From NCBI GenBank assembly GCA_040386775.1, contig JAZKEU010000008.1, forward strand, positions 8,474-65,474: a DNA stretch of 57,001 nucleotides, in the 5' to 3' direction. Both the position numbers and the translations under genes were made by a program. The notes beneath the pieces were generated by a model, which was not told the DNA's origin, did no database searches, and saw only the letters and a list, made by a program, of their open reading frames with translations. Below are positions 8,587 to 17,544 of this stretch, piece after piece. Position 1 is the stretch's first letter; every line of letters begins with the position of its first letter. The DNA comes from Bdellovibrionota bacterium. GTDB lineage: Bacteria; Bdellovibrionota; Bdellovibrionia; Bdellovibrionales; JAEYZS01.

Positions 8587-9942
8587 TTATTGCTTCCAAG
8601 ATATCTTAGGAGATTCGCCCCAAGGTCTCAGGGCTTTGGGACGATAAAGGCCTGAGAGTTTAGTTTCCAATTGAGTATATATAGATTCATTTTCAAGACC
8701 TTCTCTTTTTTCAATATAAGCAATGGCGCGGTATCCATAGATCTCATCACGTTCAGGGCAGACATAAGCTCTAAGTACGCCGGGAACTTTCAATAGCTCT
8801 TGCTCAATCAATTCCGGAGAAATATTTTCTCCGGCGGACTGGAAGATACGGTCAGATCTACCATGGACATGAATCTGTTCGTTATCCATTTCACCAAAGT
8901 CTTTAGTAAAAAACCAACCCTCAGTATCTGTTGCTTGTACCAGCTGATTGTTTTTGAAGTAACCTTTGAATAGGCAAGGTCCTTTGACATAAATTTGTTT
9001 TTCAGAAATTTTTAGTTCTCGATAATTCAATAAATATCCTGATAGAGCCATTTGGTCTTTCGACTTCAGTTGTTTGCTCGTGCAAATTTGTGAAGCCATT
9101 TCCGTCATGCCGTAGGATTTGTAAATGGGTAAGCCCAGCTCTATGGCTTTCAGAAGGGCAGTTTCTGGAATCGCACTTCCTCCTAGTAAAATGCATTTAA
9201 GGTGAAGAGTATTTTTATACTGCTCTAAGAATTTTAAAAATTGAGTGGAAACCAATGAAATATGAGAAATTTTTAAATCATCAATTTGTTCTATTAAACT
9301 TTTTGATGAATCAATAAGAGACACGGATCCGCTTGCCAATACTGCGCGGATCAAAATAGAAAATCCACCCACATGAAAGAGAGGAAGGCAAAGTCCCCAA
9401 GAGTCTTTTTCTGTAAAAGGAATATTCTCAGCGGATCCTAGAGCACTAAAGAAAAAATTCTTTAAAGTAAGTATGCAGGCCTTGCTCTGAATACTTCCAG
9501 AAGTAAAAAAAATAAGTTCAGAATCAATATCAATATTCAGAACTCCTTCTTCAAATTGAAAAGGAGCCTCGGAATTTATAAACATTGTTTTTAACTCTGG
9601 ATGTGACTGGTCTGTAATAAAGGCGCTATAGATATTGTCTTTCAATACATCATCAATTTGATTTTTTTTAAAGTATGAATTTAAAAATGCCGGTTTAAGC
9701 TTGAGATGAAGACATGCAAATGTGTAAGCCGCAAAGTAAAAAGGATCTTTAATGTCCAAGAGAATAAGATCATTTTGAGTAACATCAAGAGATCGTAACT
9801 GAGTGGATGCATGAAGAGCAAAGGACTTGAATTCTTTAAATGAAAGTTTTCTTTTATTGTCTTTTAAAAAGGTAAGATCAGATAAAAAGATAAGATCAGA
9901 ATTAAAATTCAATGGATCTATTATTTTGTCTAAAACTTCCAT
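8587..9942 (-). CDS. menE: o-Succinylbenzoate-CoA ligase
   Basis: Adenylate-forming enzyme that activates o-succinylbenzoate to its CoA ester. The 451 aa product has FFTSGSIQSKACILT in place of the P-loop of the ANL family, KSYGMTEMASQICT (A5 motif), GWFFTKDFGEMD (A7), and GRSDRIFQSAGENISPELIEQEL (A8), and ends near a lysine (ISWKQ) that matches the catalytic A10 position. A minus-strand AAAGGA precedes the ATG. It is the last gene of the men operon and lies 24 nt after menC. Confidence 0.93.
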   Translation of the reverse strand: MEVLDKIIDPLNFNSDLIFLSDLTFLKDNKRKLSFKEFKSFALHASTQLRSLDVTQNDLILLDIKDPFYFAAYTFACLHLKLKPAFLNSYFKKNQIDDVLKDNIYSAFITDQSHPELKTMFINSEAPFQFEEGVLNIDIDSELIFFTSGSIQSKACILTLKNFFFSALGSAENIPFTEKDSWGLCLPLFHVGGFSILIRAVLASGSVSLIDSSKSLIEQIDDLKISHISLVSTQFLKFLEQYKNTLHLKCILLGGSAIPETALLKAIELGLPIYKSYGMTEMASQICTSKQLKSKDQMALSGYLLNYRELKISEKQIYVKGPCLFKGYFKNNQLVQATDTEGWFFTKDFGEMDNEQIHVHGRSDRIFQSAGENISPELIEQELLKVPGVLRAYVCPERDEIYGYRAIAYIEKREGLENESIYTQLETKLSGLYRPKALRPWGESPKISWKQ

Positions 9943-9966
9943 TCTGTTCCTTTTTAAATATAACTT

Positions 9967-11028
9967 TTAAATATAAATAGGCCCTTTGAGCTCTATATTT
10001 TCTTGTAAAGTTATAGCATTACTGTGGACGTTCAAGTCCATCAAGCTTTCTAAATAACAGTCAAAGGTGTCCAGTCCGTGAGATTCTTGAGGGTTAAAAA
10101 CGTGAGCAAGTTGTGCGATCTGATAAATACCGACTTGTGATTCAAAGCAAGAGCTAAATACGGCAGAAATACCTCTCTTGCTATAAGTCTGAATAAGTCT
10201 TTTTAGAGTGTAGTAATCTCCTAAAAGTGTGGGCTTTATGATTACAGCTGAGACCTTTTCAAAGATAATATCTTTCATGAGATGAATATTCTCGTCTATG
10301 GCAATTGACAGTTTTGTATTCGTTGTGAAGTGGACCAAGTCAGAAGATTTTGAAACGGGTTCCTCGACATAGTCGATTCTTTTTAGATCAATGCCATCAA
10401 GTAAAGTAGGGAAGTCCTCCAGTTTAAAATTTTTGTTGGCATCCAATCTGAGTTGTAAATTTGTAGTGCCTGCTAATATTTTTTTAATAAGATTATTGTC
10501 ATTCTTTAAGGTTTCAGAAGTCGTTTTGAGAGATCCAATTTTTAGTTTTGCTTTTTTAAAACCATTCTTTTCCATAAGATTCGAGCGTTTTACGACTTCG
10601 TCTTGAGAGGATTGAGTTAGTCGATTAGGAATCAATCCGTGAAAATAAACATCGCCAGAGATTTTTAGTTTCAATTTTTGACGGTAGTGATCAGAAAAAA
10701 GACAAGAAAGACCATGCTTCAGGGATGGAAGCTTGGTGTATTTCGAAAAATCAAAATCTAAGAATTTTTCTTGAATGAAAAATTCTTCTTTTGTTTTTAA
10801 GAAAAAATCGATGTCTTCAAAGATTCTATTTATGTCGATTTTTTTACATTCCTGATAGACGTCGTCATACGTCTCAAGATTTAAATACTGTAGTGGACTG
10901 ACATCGGCAAAAGATATGATGTTGTTCTTTTCTACTTTGATGATGAATCCATTTTTAGATTCTAGTTTTTCGTTTTCTCGAATATAAATGGGATCAATAA
11001 AATTGAGTTTGTAGGGTAGAAGTGTCAT
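9967..11028 (-). CDS. menC: o-Succinylbenzoate synthase
   Basis: Enolase-superfamily enzyme that dehydrates SHCHC to o-succinylbenzoate. In order, the 353 aa protein shows KAKLKIG (KxK catalytic lysine), LRLDANKNF (first metal ligand), VEEPV (second), AIDEN (third) and VIIKPTLLG (second catalytic lysine). The start overlaps the menA stop in an ATGA. Family identity is further supported by its place between menA and menE. Confidence 0.92.
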   Translation of the reverse strand: MTLLPYKLNFIDPIYIRENEKLESKNGFIIKVEKNNIISFADVSPLQYLNLETYDDVYQECKKIDINRIFEDIDFFLKTKEEFFIQEKFLDFDFSKYTKLPSLKHGLSCLFSDHYRQKLKLKISGDVYFHGLIPNRLTQSSQDEVVKRSNLMEKNGFKKAKLKIGSLKTTSETLKNDNNLIKKILAGTTNLQLRLDANKNFKLEDFPTLLDGIDLKRIDYVEEPVSKSSDLVHFTTNTKLSIAIDENIHLMKDIIFEKVSAVIIKPTLLGDYYTLKRLIQTYSKRGISAVFSSCFESQVGIYQIAQLAHVFNPQESHGLDTFDCYLESLMDLNVHSNAITLQENIELKGPIYI

Positions 11029-11900
11029 AGGCAGTCGATAATGAGTCCAATACTCATTAATAGTCCAAAAACTACATAAAACTTTGCCGTCATCAGAAGA
11101 AGAGGAATAATGTCAGGACCTCTTTTGTTCCAAACGTCTTTTAAAATATTTTTTGTCATAAACCCTGAAATCAGAGTGATAAGGGTAATGTTGGGAAGTA
11201 ACTCAAGGATGCAAAAAATGGGAATCAAAACTAAACTCAAGATAATGCAGGCTGAATAGAGGCTTCGACCAAACCTCTCTCCATATCTTACAACTAAGGT
11301 TTTTTTATTCACTAGCGTGTCCTGGTCATAATCTCTAAGATTATTGGCGTTAAGTAAGCAAGCGGCGAGGAACCCATAGAGCACTCCGACGGCAATGGCA
11401 GAGTCTGCCCACAAACCAGATTGCAAATAAAAACTTCCTGCGGCAGCCACGGGTCCAAAAAATGTAAATGCAAAAATATCTCCCAATCCTTTATAAGCGA
11501 GAGGGAATGGACCAGCAGTGTAGAGAATGGCAAAGGCGACGGAGAGTATGCCAATAAATAAAATTGGAAATCCGCCCACACTCACAAGATAAACGCCAAG
11601 TAATAGACAGATAAAAATATTTAAGAGAATAGCTTGTTTGATCTGCGCTGGAGTCACTAGCCCCGATGACGTAACTCTTGCGGGTCCGAGTCTTTCTTTG
11701 TCTGCACCTTTTTTGAAGTCAAAATAGTCATTGGTTAAATTTGTAAGAATTTGTAGGCCAATGGCGCAAGAAAGCGTTGCGGCAGCCACAAGCCAATTGA
11801 AGAAGCCTAATTTATAACTCAAGAGAATCCCCGCTAGGGCAGGGAAAAATGAGGACACTAAGGTTTTGGGCCTTGCAGCCTGAATCCAAATTGAAATCAT
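11025..11900 (-). CDS. menA: 1,4-Dihydroxy-2-naphthoate polyprenyltransferase
   Basis: Membrane UbiA-family prenyltransferase that attaches the isoprenoid tail to DHNA. I start it at the ATG at 11900 (291 aa), giving MISIWIQAARPKTLVSS, the usual MenA beginning, 22 nt after the menB stop; a longer TTG-started frame would overlap menB. The NDYFDFKKGAD motif carries the Mg-prenyl diphosphate aspartates, and NLRDYDQD is the second aspartate motif. Multiple hydrophobic segments follow. Confidence 0.93.
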   Translation of the reverse strand: MISIWIQAARPKTLVSSFFPALAGILLSYKLGFFNWLVAAATLSCAIGLQILTNLTNDYFDFKKGADKERLGPARVTSSGLVTPAQIKQAILLNIFICLLLGVYLVSVGGFPILFIGILSVAFAILYTAGPFPLAYKGLGDIFAFTFFGPVAAAGSFYLQSGLWADSAIAVGVLYGFLAACLLNANNLRDYDQDTLVNKKTLVVRYGERFGRSLYSACIILSLVLIPIFCILELLPNITLITLISGFMTKNILKDVWNKRGPDIIPLLLMTAKFYVVFGLLMSIGLIIDCL

Positions 11901-11922
11901 ATTTTTATAAATATATCCACTA

Positions 11923-12753
11923 TCACGGAAGTCTTGTGAATTGATCGAAGTCTGGTTTTCTTTTTTCCACAAAAGCTTTTTTACCTTCTTGGGCCTCTTC
12001 GCTCATGTAGTAGAGGAGAGTTGCGTTGCCGGCAAGCTCCTGAAGACCGGATTGACCATCGCAATCTGCATTGAGAGCTGCCTTTAGACATCTCAGTGCC
12101 AATGGGGATTTTTCTAGAATTTCATTGCACCACTTTACAGTTTCCGCTTCTAAATTTTCATAAGGAACTACGGTATTTACGAGACCCATATCAAGAGCTT
12201 CTTTAGCGTTGTACTGACGACACAAGAACCAAATTTCGCGAGCTTTTTTCTGACCTACGATACGTGCCATATAAGATGCGCCCCATCCTCCATCAAAGGA
12301 TCCAACTTTTGGTCCAGTCTGACCAAAGATGGCGTTTTCTGCGGCGATCGTAAGATCGCACATCATATGAAGAACGTGACCACCACCCACAGCGTAACCA
12401 GCAACCATCGCAATCACAGGTTTTGGGCAAGTTCTGATTTGTCTTTGAAAGTCTAAAACATTTAAACGATTGAATCCTGTTGTAGGATCATTGTAACCCG
12501 CGTCTCCGCGAATTCTTTGATCGCCACCAGAACAGAAAGCTTTTTCACCTTCGCCGGTAAGAATGATCACACCGATATTTTTATCGAAGCGCGCATCTTC
12601 TAAGGCTTTCATCATCGAGTCTACAGTTTGAGGTCTAAAAGCGTTTCTAGATTCCGGTCGGTTGATCGTGATTTTTGCGATCCCATTCATTTTTTCGTAT
12701 TTAATATCTGTGTAATCACCTGCGCTGATCCAATCAAAATTTTTGCCCATCAT
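11923..12753 (-). CDS. menB: 1,4-Dihydroxy-2-naphthoyl-CoA synthase
   Basis: Crotonase-fold enzyme that closes the second ring, forming DHNA-CoA. The 276 aa sequence is typical throughout: [76 protein letters not shown] and the C-terminal [17 protein letters not shown]. It starts 1 nt after the menH stop, with GGAG upstream. Confidence 0.97.
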   Translation of the reverse strand: MMGKNFDWISAGDYTDIKYEKMNGIAKITINRPESRNAFRPQTVDSMMKALEDARFDKNIGVIILTGEGEKAFCSGGDQRIRGDAGYNDPTTGFNRLNVLDFQRQIRTCPKPVIAMVAGYAVGGGHVLHMMCDLTIAAENAIFGQTGPKVGSFDGGWGASYMARIVGQKKAREIWFLCRQYNAKEALDMGLVNTVVPYENLEAETVKWCNEILEKSPLALRCLKAALNADCDGQSGLQELAGNATLLYYMSEEAQEGKKAFVEKRKPDFDQFTRLP

Positions 12754-12754
12754 A

Positions 12755-13474
12755 CTATTTCTCCATCATCATTTTTTTGAAAGCGTTTACTGCTCCGGTT
12801 GGGTTCTCAATGTGAATCACGTGGCCGGAATTTTTAATTATTTCTATAGCAATTTGAGGGTATTTATCAATCAACTTTCCCCAGATCTGAAGGTATTTAT
12901 CATCAAATTGACCCACCAGAGCAAGAACCGGAACCTTTATGTTGTTTATAAGGTCAAAATGATCAGCATTTGCTCCTGGCGAGGCCTCAACGATCATTTG
13001 AGCATGAAGAGAGGAAAGCGTCTTCTTACGAAGGGAAATGTAGATGGGGAAGTTCTTTTGCTTTTTGAAACTTGCAAAGATATCTTGGTCGTACCATTTT
13101 TCTAAGAAAAGCTTGGGATTTTTGGTGGTAAGCTCTGCCCATTCTGAATCTTTTTTGACCCTCTCATTTCGTTCATTTTTGTCTACTAGTCCAAGAGATA
13201 CAGACTCTAGGGTCAATGATAAACATATTTCTGGAAATTTTTTATAAAGTTCTAAGCACACTCTCCCGCCCATTGAATAACCCCAAAAGTGAGCCTTGTG
13301 AATTCCCAATTGATCTAGTTTATTCTTTACATATTCGGCTTGCGCTTTGAGTGAAAAGGAGGAGCCTTGGTTTAAGTCCAATGAGACACAATCAAAATTT
13401 TTTTCTAAGGATTTTAAAAATTCGAACTCCTGAGGATGTCCTAAAAAGCCATGGAGAAAAACTAATTTAGTCAT
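12755..13474 (-). CDS. menH: SHCHC synthase (MenH-type alpha/beta hydrolase)
   Basis: Predicted to eliminate pyruvate from SEPHCHC to give SHCHC. The 239 aa product has the oxyanion-hole [10 protein letters not shown], the nucleophile elbow GYSMGGR and a C-terminal [11 protein letters not shown] with the catalytic histidine. The start is taken at the ATG at 13474, which overlaps menD by 8 nt; an in-frame TTG lies 15 nt upstream. Assignment rests on fold motifs plus its place between menD and menB. Confidence 0.9.
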   Translation of the reverse strand: MTKLVFLHGFLGHPQEFEFLKSLEKNFDCVSLDLNQGSSFSLKAQAEYVKNKLDQLGIHKAHFWGYSMGGRVCLELYKKFPEICLSLTLESVSLGLVDKNERNERVKKDSEWAELTTKNPKLFLEKWYDQDIFASFKKQKNFPIYISLRKKTLSSLHAQMIVEASPGANADHFDLINNIKVPVLALVGQFDDKYLQIWGKLIDKYPQIAIEIIKNSGHVIHIENPTGAVNAFKKMMMEK

Positions 13475-15155
13475 GGGGTAACATTTCAATAAGCTTTTGT
13501 GTGAGATCTCTGTGAGCTTTTACATTTTGATCGATGTCCGATTTGATTTCAATAAGGGTAGATTCATTGGAATCCAAAGCCCTAAAAAGATCCTCTGGAG
13601 TTTTTGCTAGAGTGTATTTAAGAAAAAACATATCCGCAGCTGCTTTTAAATTCCATTCATGTGGATGAGTAAAGTTCTTTGTAAAGGTCTTGCGATCAAT
13701 CTGGGCTACGGGCAAGAATGAAAAGATTCCGCCGCCTTGATTATTGATAACTATTGTATGAAAAGGTTGAGGTGCATTTTTCGCTAGAGCTAGGGAATTT
13801 ACATCGTATAAGAAAGCTTGATCGCCGAGGACACACACAGTTTTATTTTCTGAAAGCAGTGCACTCCCAGCGGCAGTTGCAATATTTCCATCAATGCCAC
13901 TGGCCCCGCGATTAAAAATAAATTGCGAATCCCCAGTTCCTGCAAATCTTTCTAAATCTCTGATGGGCATACTTGAGCCTACAAAAAAATTTGTATTCTT
14001 TGAATTGGCTACCAAATGGTAAGGGAGTGACATTTCGTTTAGATCTTTGAGCTCAGATTGAAGAGCTTGTTCTAATTTCTCCGACTTTATTTTGAATTGT
14101 GTGAGATACGCGGGATCAAAGTTCCACTGTGTCTCAGAGATTTGAGAGTAGAACTCTTGAGGAGAAGCATGAAGAAGTTTTTTACTCTTATGCATAAAAT
14201 CCAAGCGTTTCGCTGAATTTTGCACTTGAACATATTCACCATCAAAGTTTTCGATGAATTTGTTTAAAGTTTTCGATGTTAGCGGTCCCCCAATATGTAA
14301 GATCACATCGGGAGTTTCAATATCCACAACATTCATCAATAGATCGTATCTTAAAATATTTTGAGGGAAGTTCGTAAAGCGCATGGGATTTTGTACATCG
14401 CAAAACACGGGTGCATTCAATTTTGCGGCGATCTTTAAAGTGTCTTTCTGATCTAGAAGTGATCCAAATAAAACTAAAATCTTTTTAGAATCTTTTAGAA
14501 AGCTCAAATCGATTTCAGAAGCAATGGTCTTTGAGAAGACAATTTCGGTATAAGCTCTATCAGAAGAATACCATTTTTTTATTTTCTCAAGGATTTTATA
14601 AGAACCCAAGTCATTCGTTAGTGGTGCTAAAGGCTCTTGAAACATCCAATTCACATGAACCGGAGATTTCTGAGATAAAGTTCTGAATACACTATGACTT
14701 GCTAAAGTCAAAATGCTTTCGAGCGGTGTCTTTTCATTCACAGGAGGAATCTGAAAACTATCGCACGTGAAGTTTTGGAAAATGTCTTTTTGCGTGATGG
14801 CTTGGTTGGCGCCAACATTGATAAGCTCTGAAGGACGATCCGCTGAACAAATTATTAAAGGAGTTTGTGAATAATATGCTTCCACCACAGCAGGTAAAAG
14901 ATTGGCTACAGCAGTTCCGGAAGTCGTAATGATCAGAGTTGGTTTTTGTGTTTTCTTAGCACAGCCTAAGGCAAAAAAACCTAATCCTCTCTCATCAAAG
15001 TGAGTATGCACCGTGATTTTTGGGTTATTCTCGCAAGCTAGCACCAATGGCGTAGATCTAGAACCCGGCGCTATAAAAGCTTCTGTAACACCTTGTCTTG
15101 CGAGTTCTTCGACAAAAAGTGATGTTGTGAGTTCGTTTAAAGTTTTAAAGTTCAT
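13467..15155 (-). CDS. menD: SEPHCHC synthase
   Basis: Thiamine-diphosphate enzyme that joins 2-oxoglutarate-derived succinic semialdehyde to isochorismate. The 562 aa protein has IAPGSRSTPLVLAC, HTHFDERGLGFFALG with the ThDP-activating glutamate, TTSGTAVANLLPAVVEA, and the C-terminal cofactor domain with NNQGGGIFSFLPVAQ. Its ATG overlaps the menF stop. Length is normal for MenD. Confidence 0.97.
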   Translation of the reverse strand: MNFKTLNELTTSLFVEELARQGVTEAFIAPGSRSTPLVLACENNPKITVHTHFDERGLGFFALGCAKKTQKPTLIITTSGTAVANLLPAVVEAYYSQTPLIICSADRPSELINVGANQAITQKDIFQNFTCDSFQIPPVNEKTPLESILTLASHSVFRTLSQKSPVHVNWMFQEPLAPLTNDLGSYKILEKIKKWYSSDRAYTEIVFSKTIASEIDLSFLKDSKKILVLFGSLLDQKDTLKIAAKLNAPVFCDVQNPMRFTNFPQNILRYDLLMNVVDIETPDVILHIGGPLTSKTLNKFIENFDGEYVQVQNSAKRLDFMHKSKKLLHASPQEFYSQISETQWNFDPAYLTQFKIKSEKLEQALQSELKDLNEMSLPYHLVANSKNTNFFVGSSMPIRDLERFAGTGDSQFIFNRGASGIDGNIATAAGSALLSENKTVCVLGDQAFLYDVNSLALAKNAPQPFHTIVINNQGGGIFSFLPVAQIDRKTFTKNFTHPHEWNLKAAADMFFLKYTLAKTPEDLFRALDSNESTLIEIKSDIDQNVKAHRDLTQKLIEMLPHD

Positions 15156-16309
15156 TTTGGAGCTGCTATAGAGATATCGTCTTCTGCATGAATACCTAAT
15201 AAATCCAAATAAGGTTGAATCTTGTGTTCAAGCTCTTGCCATTCAGATTCGGGGTTACTTTGAGGAACAACGCCAACTCCGGAGAAGAGATCTACCCGGT
15301 TCTTCTCAATGTGGCAGCATCTAATTGCCACACAGATATCTGTGAATTTTCTATTGAAGACACCAAAAGGTGAAGCGAACAGACCGCGATCGAAGGACTC
15401 TGATTCTCTCAAAAAATTGATGCTTTCTCTTTTTGGCATTCCGCAAACAGCTGAAGTAGGGTGAAGGCTCTCAATAACGTTGAAAATATTCTTACTCTGG
15501 GCATTTCCTGTTTGGGTATTTCCTAAAGAGGGTGTTGCCGTGATTTTTGTTTTTAAGTGTGCAAGGTTCTTGGCATCAATCACCGCGGTCTTTTCGGAAT
15601 GAATTTTTTCAGAGAAAGGTTTTAACTTTGCAATTATGTCTTCGACCACAAGATTGTGCTCATAAAGATCTTTTTCGCTTTCTAAAAGCTCATGGGCAAG
15701 CTCTTTGGGACGAGTTCCGGCGATGGCTTCGGTTTGGAATTTGCTATCTTGAAAGAATAAAAGCCTTTCAGGACTTGATCCCATAAAAGCAGAATGCTCC
15801 GAGGTTCTAATCATGTAATTGTAATTGGAATCCTTCATGATTTTTTTAAAAAATTCTAAAATATTTAAATTCTGCTCTAAATCCACTGTGACTTTTCTAG
15901 CGGGAACAATTTTTCTGAAAGTTTCGTCTTGGAACTTCTCATGAATTTTTGTGAAGAGATTGAGCCAGTCTGATTTTTTTGGTTTATCAAATCTCGTTGC
16001 GACTACTGGAGGATGAGAAGAGGTTTCTAACTTTTGTGAAGGCAAAGGTTCTTTAAAGACCGTATGTACTTTTACATCGGATCCGTCGATCTGAATCTGG
16101 AATCTTGGCAGTGTAACATAAGGTTTGTTGCCGTTGAAAAGTTGATTATAAAAGAAAACCAGTTCTTCAGGTAAAGTTTGAAATCTTTGGAAAAAATCTT
16201 GAGACAGTGGAACTTCGCCGAGGCCAATAAAGATTTTATGAGTGTCTCTTTGCTGGAAGTAGAACTGAGGGAATAAGTTTATATTGAGATATGAATCAAT
16301 ATGTTCCAT
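15152..16309 (-). CDS. menF: Isochorismate synthase
   Basis: Converts chorismate to isochorismate, committing it to menaquinone. The start is set at the ATG at 16309 (385 aa), 13 nt after the menG stop; a TTG 60 nt further upstream would overlap menG. Conserved chorismate-enzyme blocks seen are GSSPERLL, AIAGTRP, SLHPTSAVCGMPKRES, FDRGLFASPFGVF and FSGVGVVPQSNPESEWQELEHK. The homologue EntC acts in siderophore synthesis, but the context is wholly menaquinone. Confidence 0.93.
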   Translation of the reverse strand: MEHIDSYLNINLFPQFYFQQRDTHKIFIGLGEVPLSQDFFQRFQTLPEELVFFYNQLFNGNKPYVTLPRFQIQIDGSDVKVHTVFKEPLPSQKLETSSHPPVVATRFDKPKKSDWLNLFTKIHEKFQDETFRKIVPARKVTVDLEQNLNILEFFKKIMKDSNYNYMIRTSEHSAFMGSSPERLLFFQDSKFQTEAIAGTRPKELAHELLESEKDLYEHNLVVEDIIAKLKPFSEKIHSEKTAVIDAKNLAHLKTKITATPSLGNTQTGNAQSKNIFNVIESLHPTSAVCGMPKRESINFLRESESFDRGLFASPFGVFNRKFTDICVAIRCCHIEKNRVDLFSGVGVVPQSNPESEWQELEHKIQPYLDLLGIHAEDDISIAAPK

Positions 16310-16322
16310 CGCGGTTTCGCCT

Positions 16323-17036
16323 TTAGTTGGTAACTCTTTTAGTCCCTTTGTAAATCGTAGCAATTCCAAGCGTAAGAGGTGTGGCTGTCACTTCTTCGTA
16401 ACCCGCTTTTCTCATAAGATCGCAGAACTGTTCGCCGTAGGGAAATTCTTCTACAGATTGATTGAGATAAGAATATGCTGCGGAATCTCCAGAGATCACA
16501 GATCCAATCCTTGGAAGGACACTTCTAAAATAGAATAAGTAAGGTTTTCTGATCAATTTGCTTTTAGGAAGTGAGAACTCTAAGATTAAACTTGTTCCGC
16601 CTGGCTTTAAAACTCTCAAGGTTTCTTTTAAAGCTTGTTCAACATTCACTACATTTCTAATGCCAAAACTAGTTGTTGAAACATCGAACTCATCATTTTT
16701 AAAAGGAATTTGAGTGGCATCGCCAACTCTTAAGTTCACTTTGCCATCTAAGTTCAGTTGCGTGATTTTCTTTTGGCCTTGAGCGAGCATGTTCTCGGAC
16801 ATGTCGATTCCAACAGCTTTTGTGATTTTGTCAGTTTCCTCGAAGAGGTGAAGTATTTGATCAGCAGTTCCGGTGGCCACATCTAAAAGGTATAAATCTT
16901 TTTTAGCGGGCAATAAATCTAGAAGTTTTTTTCTCCAGAGAACATCTTGTCTCATGGATAAAAGTCTGTTCAACAAATCATAACGGTTAGCAATCCGGTC
17001 AAACATCTTCCAAACTTCAACTTTATTTTGTTGCAT
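16323..17036 (-). CDS. menG: Demethylmenaquinone methyltransferase
   Basis: SAM-dependent C-methyltransferase of the UbiE/MenG family that performs the last menaquinone step. The 237 aa protein has VWKMFDRIANRYDLLNRLLS, the SAM-binding LLDVATGTAD, VGIDMSENML, and the family signature FGIRNVVNVEQALKE. In quinone-mixed organisms the same enzyme also serves ubiquinone, but no ubi genes are seen here. It heads the men block, 33 nt after the DUF3299 gene. Confidence 0.95.
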   Translation of the reverse strand: MQQNKVEVWKMFDRIANRYDLLNRLLSMRQDVLWRKKLLDLLPAKKDLYLLDVATGTADQILHLFEETDKITKAVGIDMSENMLAQGQKKITQLNLDGKVNLRVGDATQIPFKNDEFDVSTTSFGIRNVVNVEQALKETLRVLKPGGTSLILEFSLPKSKLIRKPYLFYFRSVLPRIGSVISGDSAAYSYLNQSVEEFPYGEQFCDLMRKAGYEEVTATPLTLGIATIYKGTKRVTN

Positions 17037-17069
17037 CTATTAAACTCCGATTTTTATCGAACCTACCTT

Positions 17070-17540
17070 CTAGTACTTGTATTCGTCAAGGGTTGCGTCA
17101 TCGATTTTGAAAGCCGCGGCCCCATATTGACTGGTGGTGGTTTCGATTTCAAAGGTGCCTTCTATCCATGCAGGATTATATACTTTTTCCACAGGTAGAG
17201 GCTCGTCCAATTTGACATGGATAATCAGATTTGGAGGAGGTGGAGGCACGTGAACACAGGCTTGAGCATTCGGTACTAAGAGGAATTCATTCAGTACAAA
17301 ATATTCGTCAGTCAGCGGAACCACATAGCCTGCAATTTTAACTTTCTTTTTGTTTAATTTTTGGAGTTTTTCGGGAGTTTTTCCGGTCTTGTAGTCGTGC
17401 TCGTAGAGATCATTCCATGTGATGGTATTGCCGCCGGTTGCAGAGTCTGTAGATTTGTCTTTAAGCTTTTGAATTACCATGGCTGTGGCGGTAAGTGCGA
17501 TCAAGATACCAATTATTGCTAAAAATTTTTTTTGTTCCAT
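17070..17540 (-). CDS. DUF3299 protein, membrane-anchored
   Basis: 156 aa with one N-terminal membrane segment (about residues 7-24) and a periplasmic DUF3299 domain. The family hallmark is the block GYVVPLTDEYFVLNEFLLVP followed by ACVHVPPPPPN, whose Cys-x-His arrangement could bind metal. DUF3299 proteins often sit beside an FtsX-type permease, an ABC ATPase and a DUF2796 protein, as here. Gap of 4 nt to the permease gene. Exact function unknown; a metal-related role is inferred from context. Confidence 0.85.
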   Translation of the reverse strand: MEQKKFLAIIGILIALTATAMVIQKLKDKSTDSATGGNTITWNDLYEHDYKTGKTPEKLQKLNKKKVKIAGYVVPLTDEYFVLNEFLLVPNAQACVHVPPPPPNLIIHVKLDEPLPVEKVYNPAWIEGTFEIETTTSQYGAAAFKIDDATLDEYKY

Positions 17541-17544
17541 CAGA

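Noticed and set aside
8575-8595. 7-bp inverted repeat at the menE stop (AAGCAAT / ATTGCTT) as a terminator
   Set aside because: The stop codon is in the loop and there is no T-run on the minus strand; likely chance.
12743-13105. 120-codon plus-strand frame opposite menH
   Set aside because: Antisense to a well-supported menH; composition is that of a reversed coding sequence.
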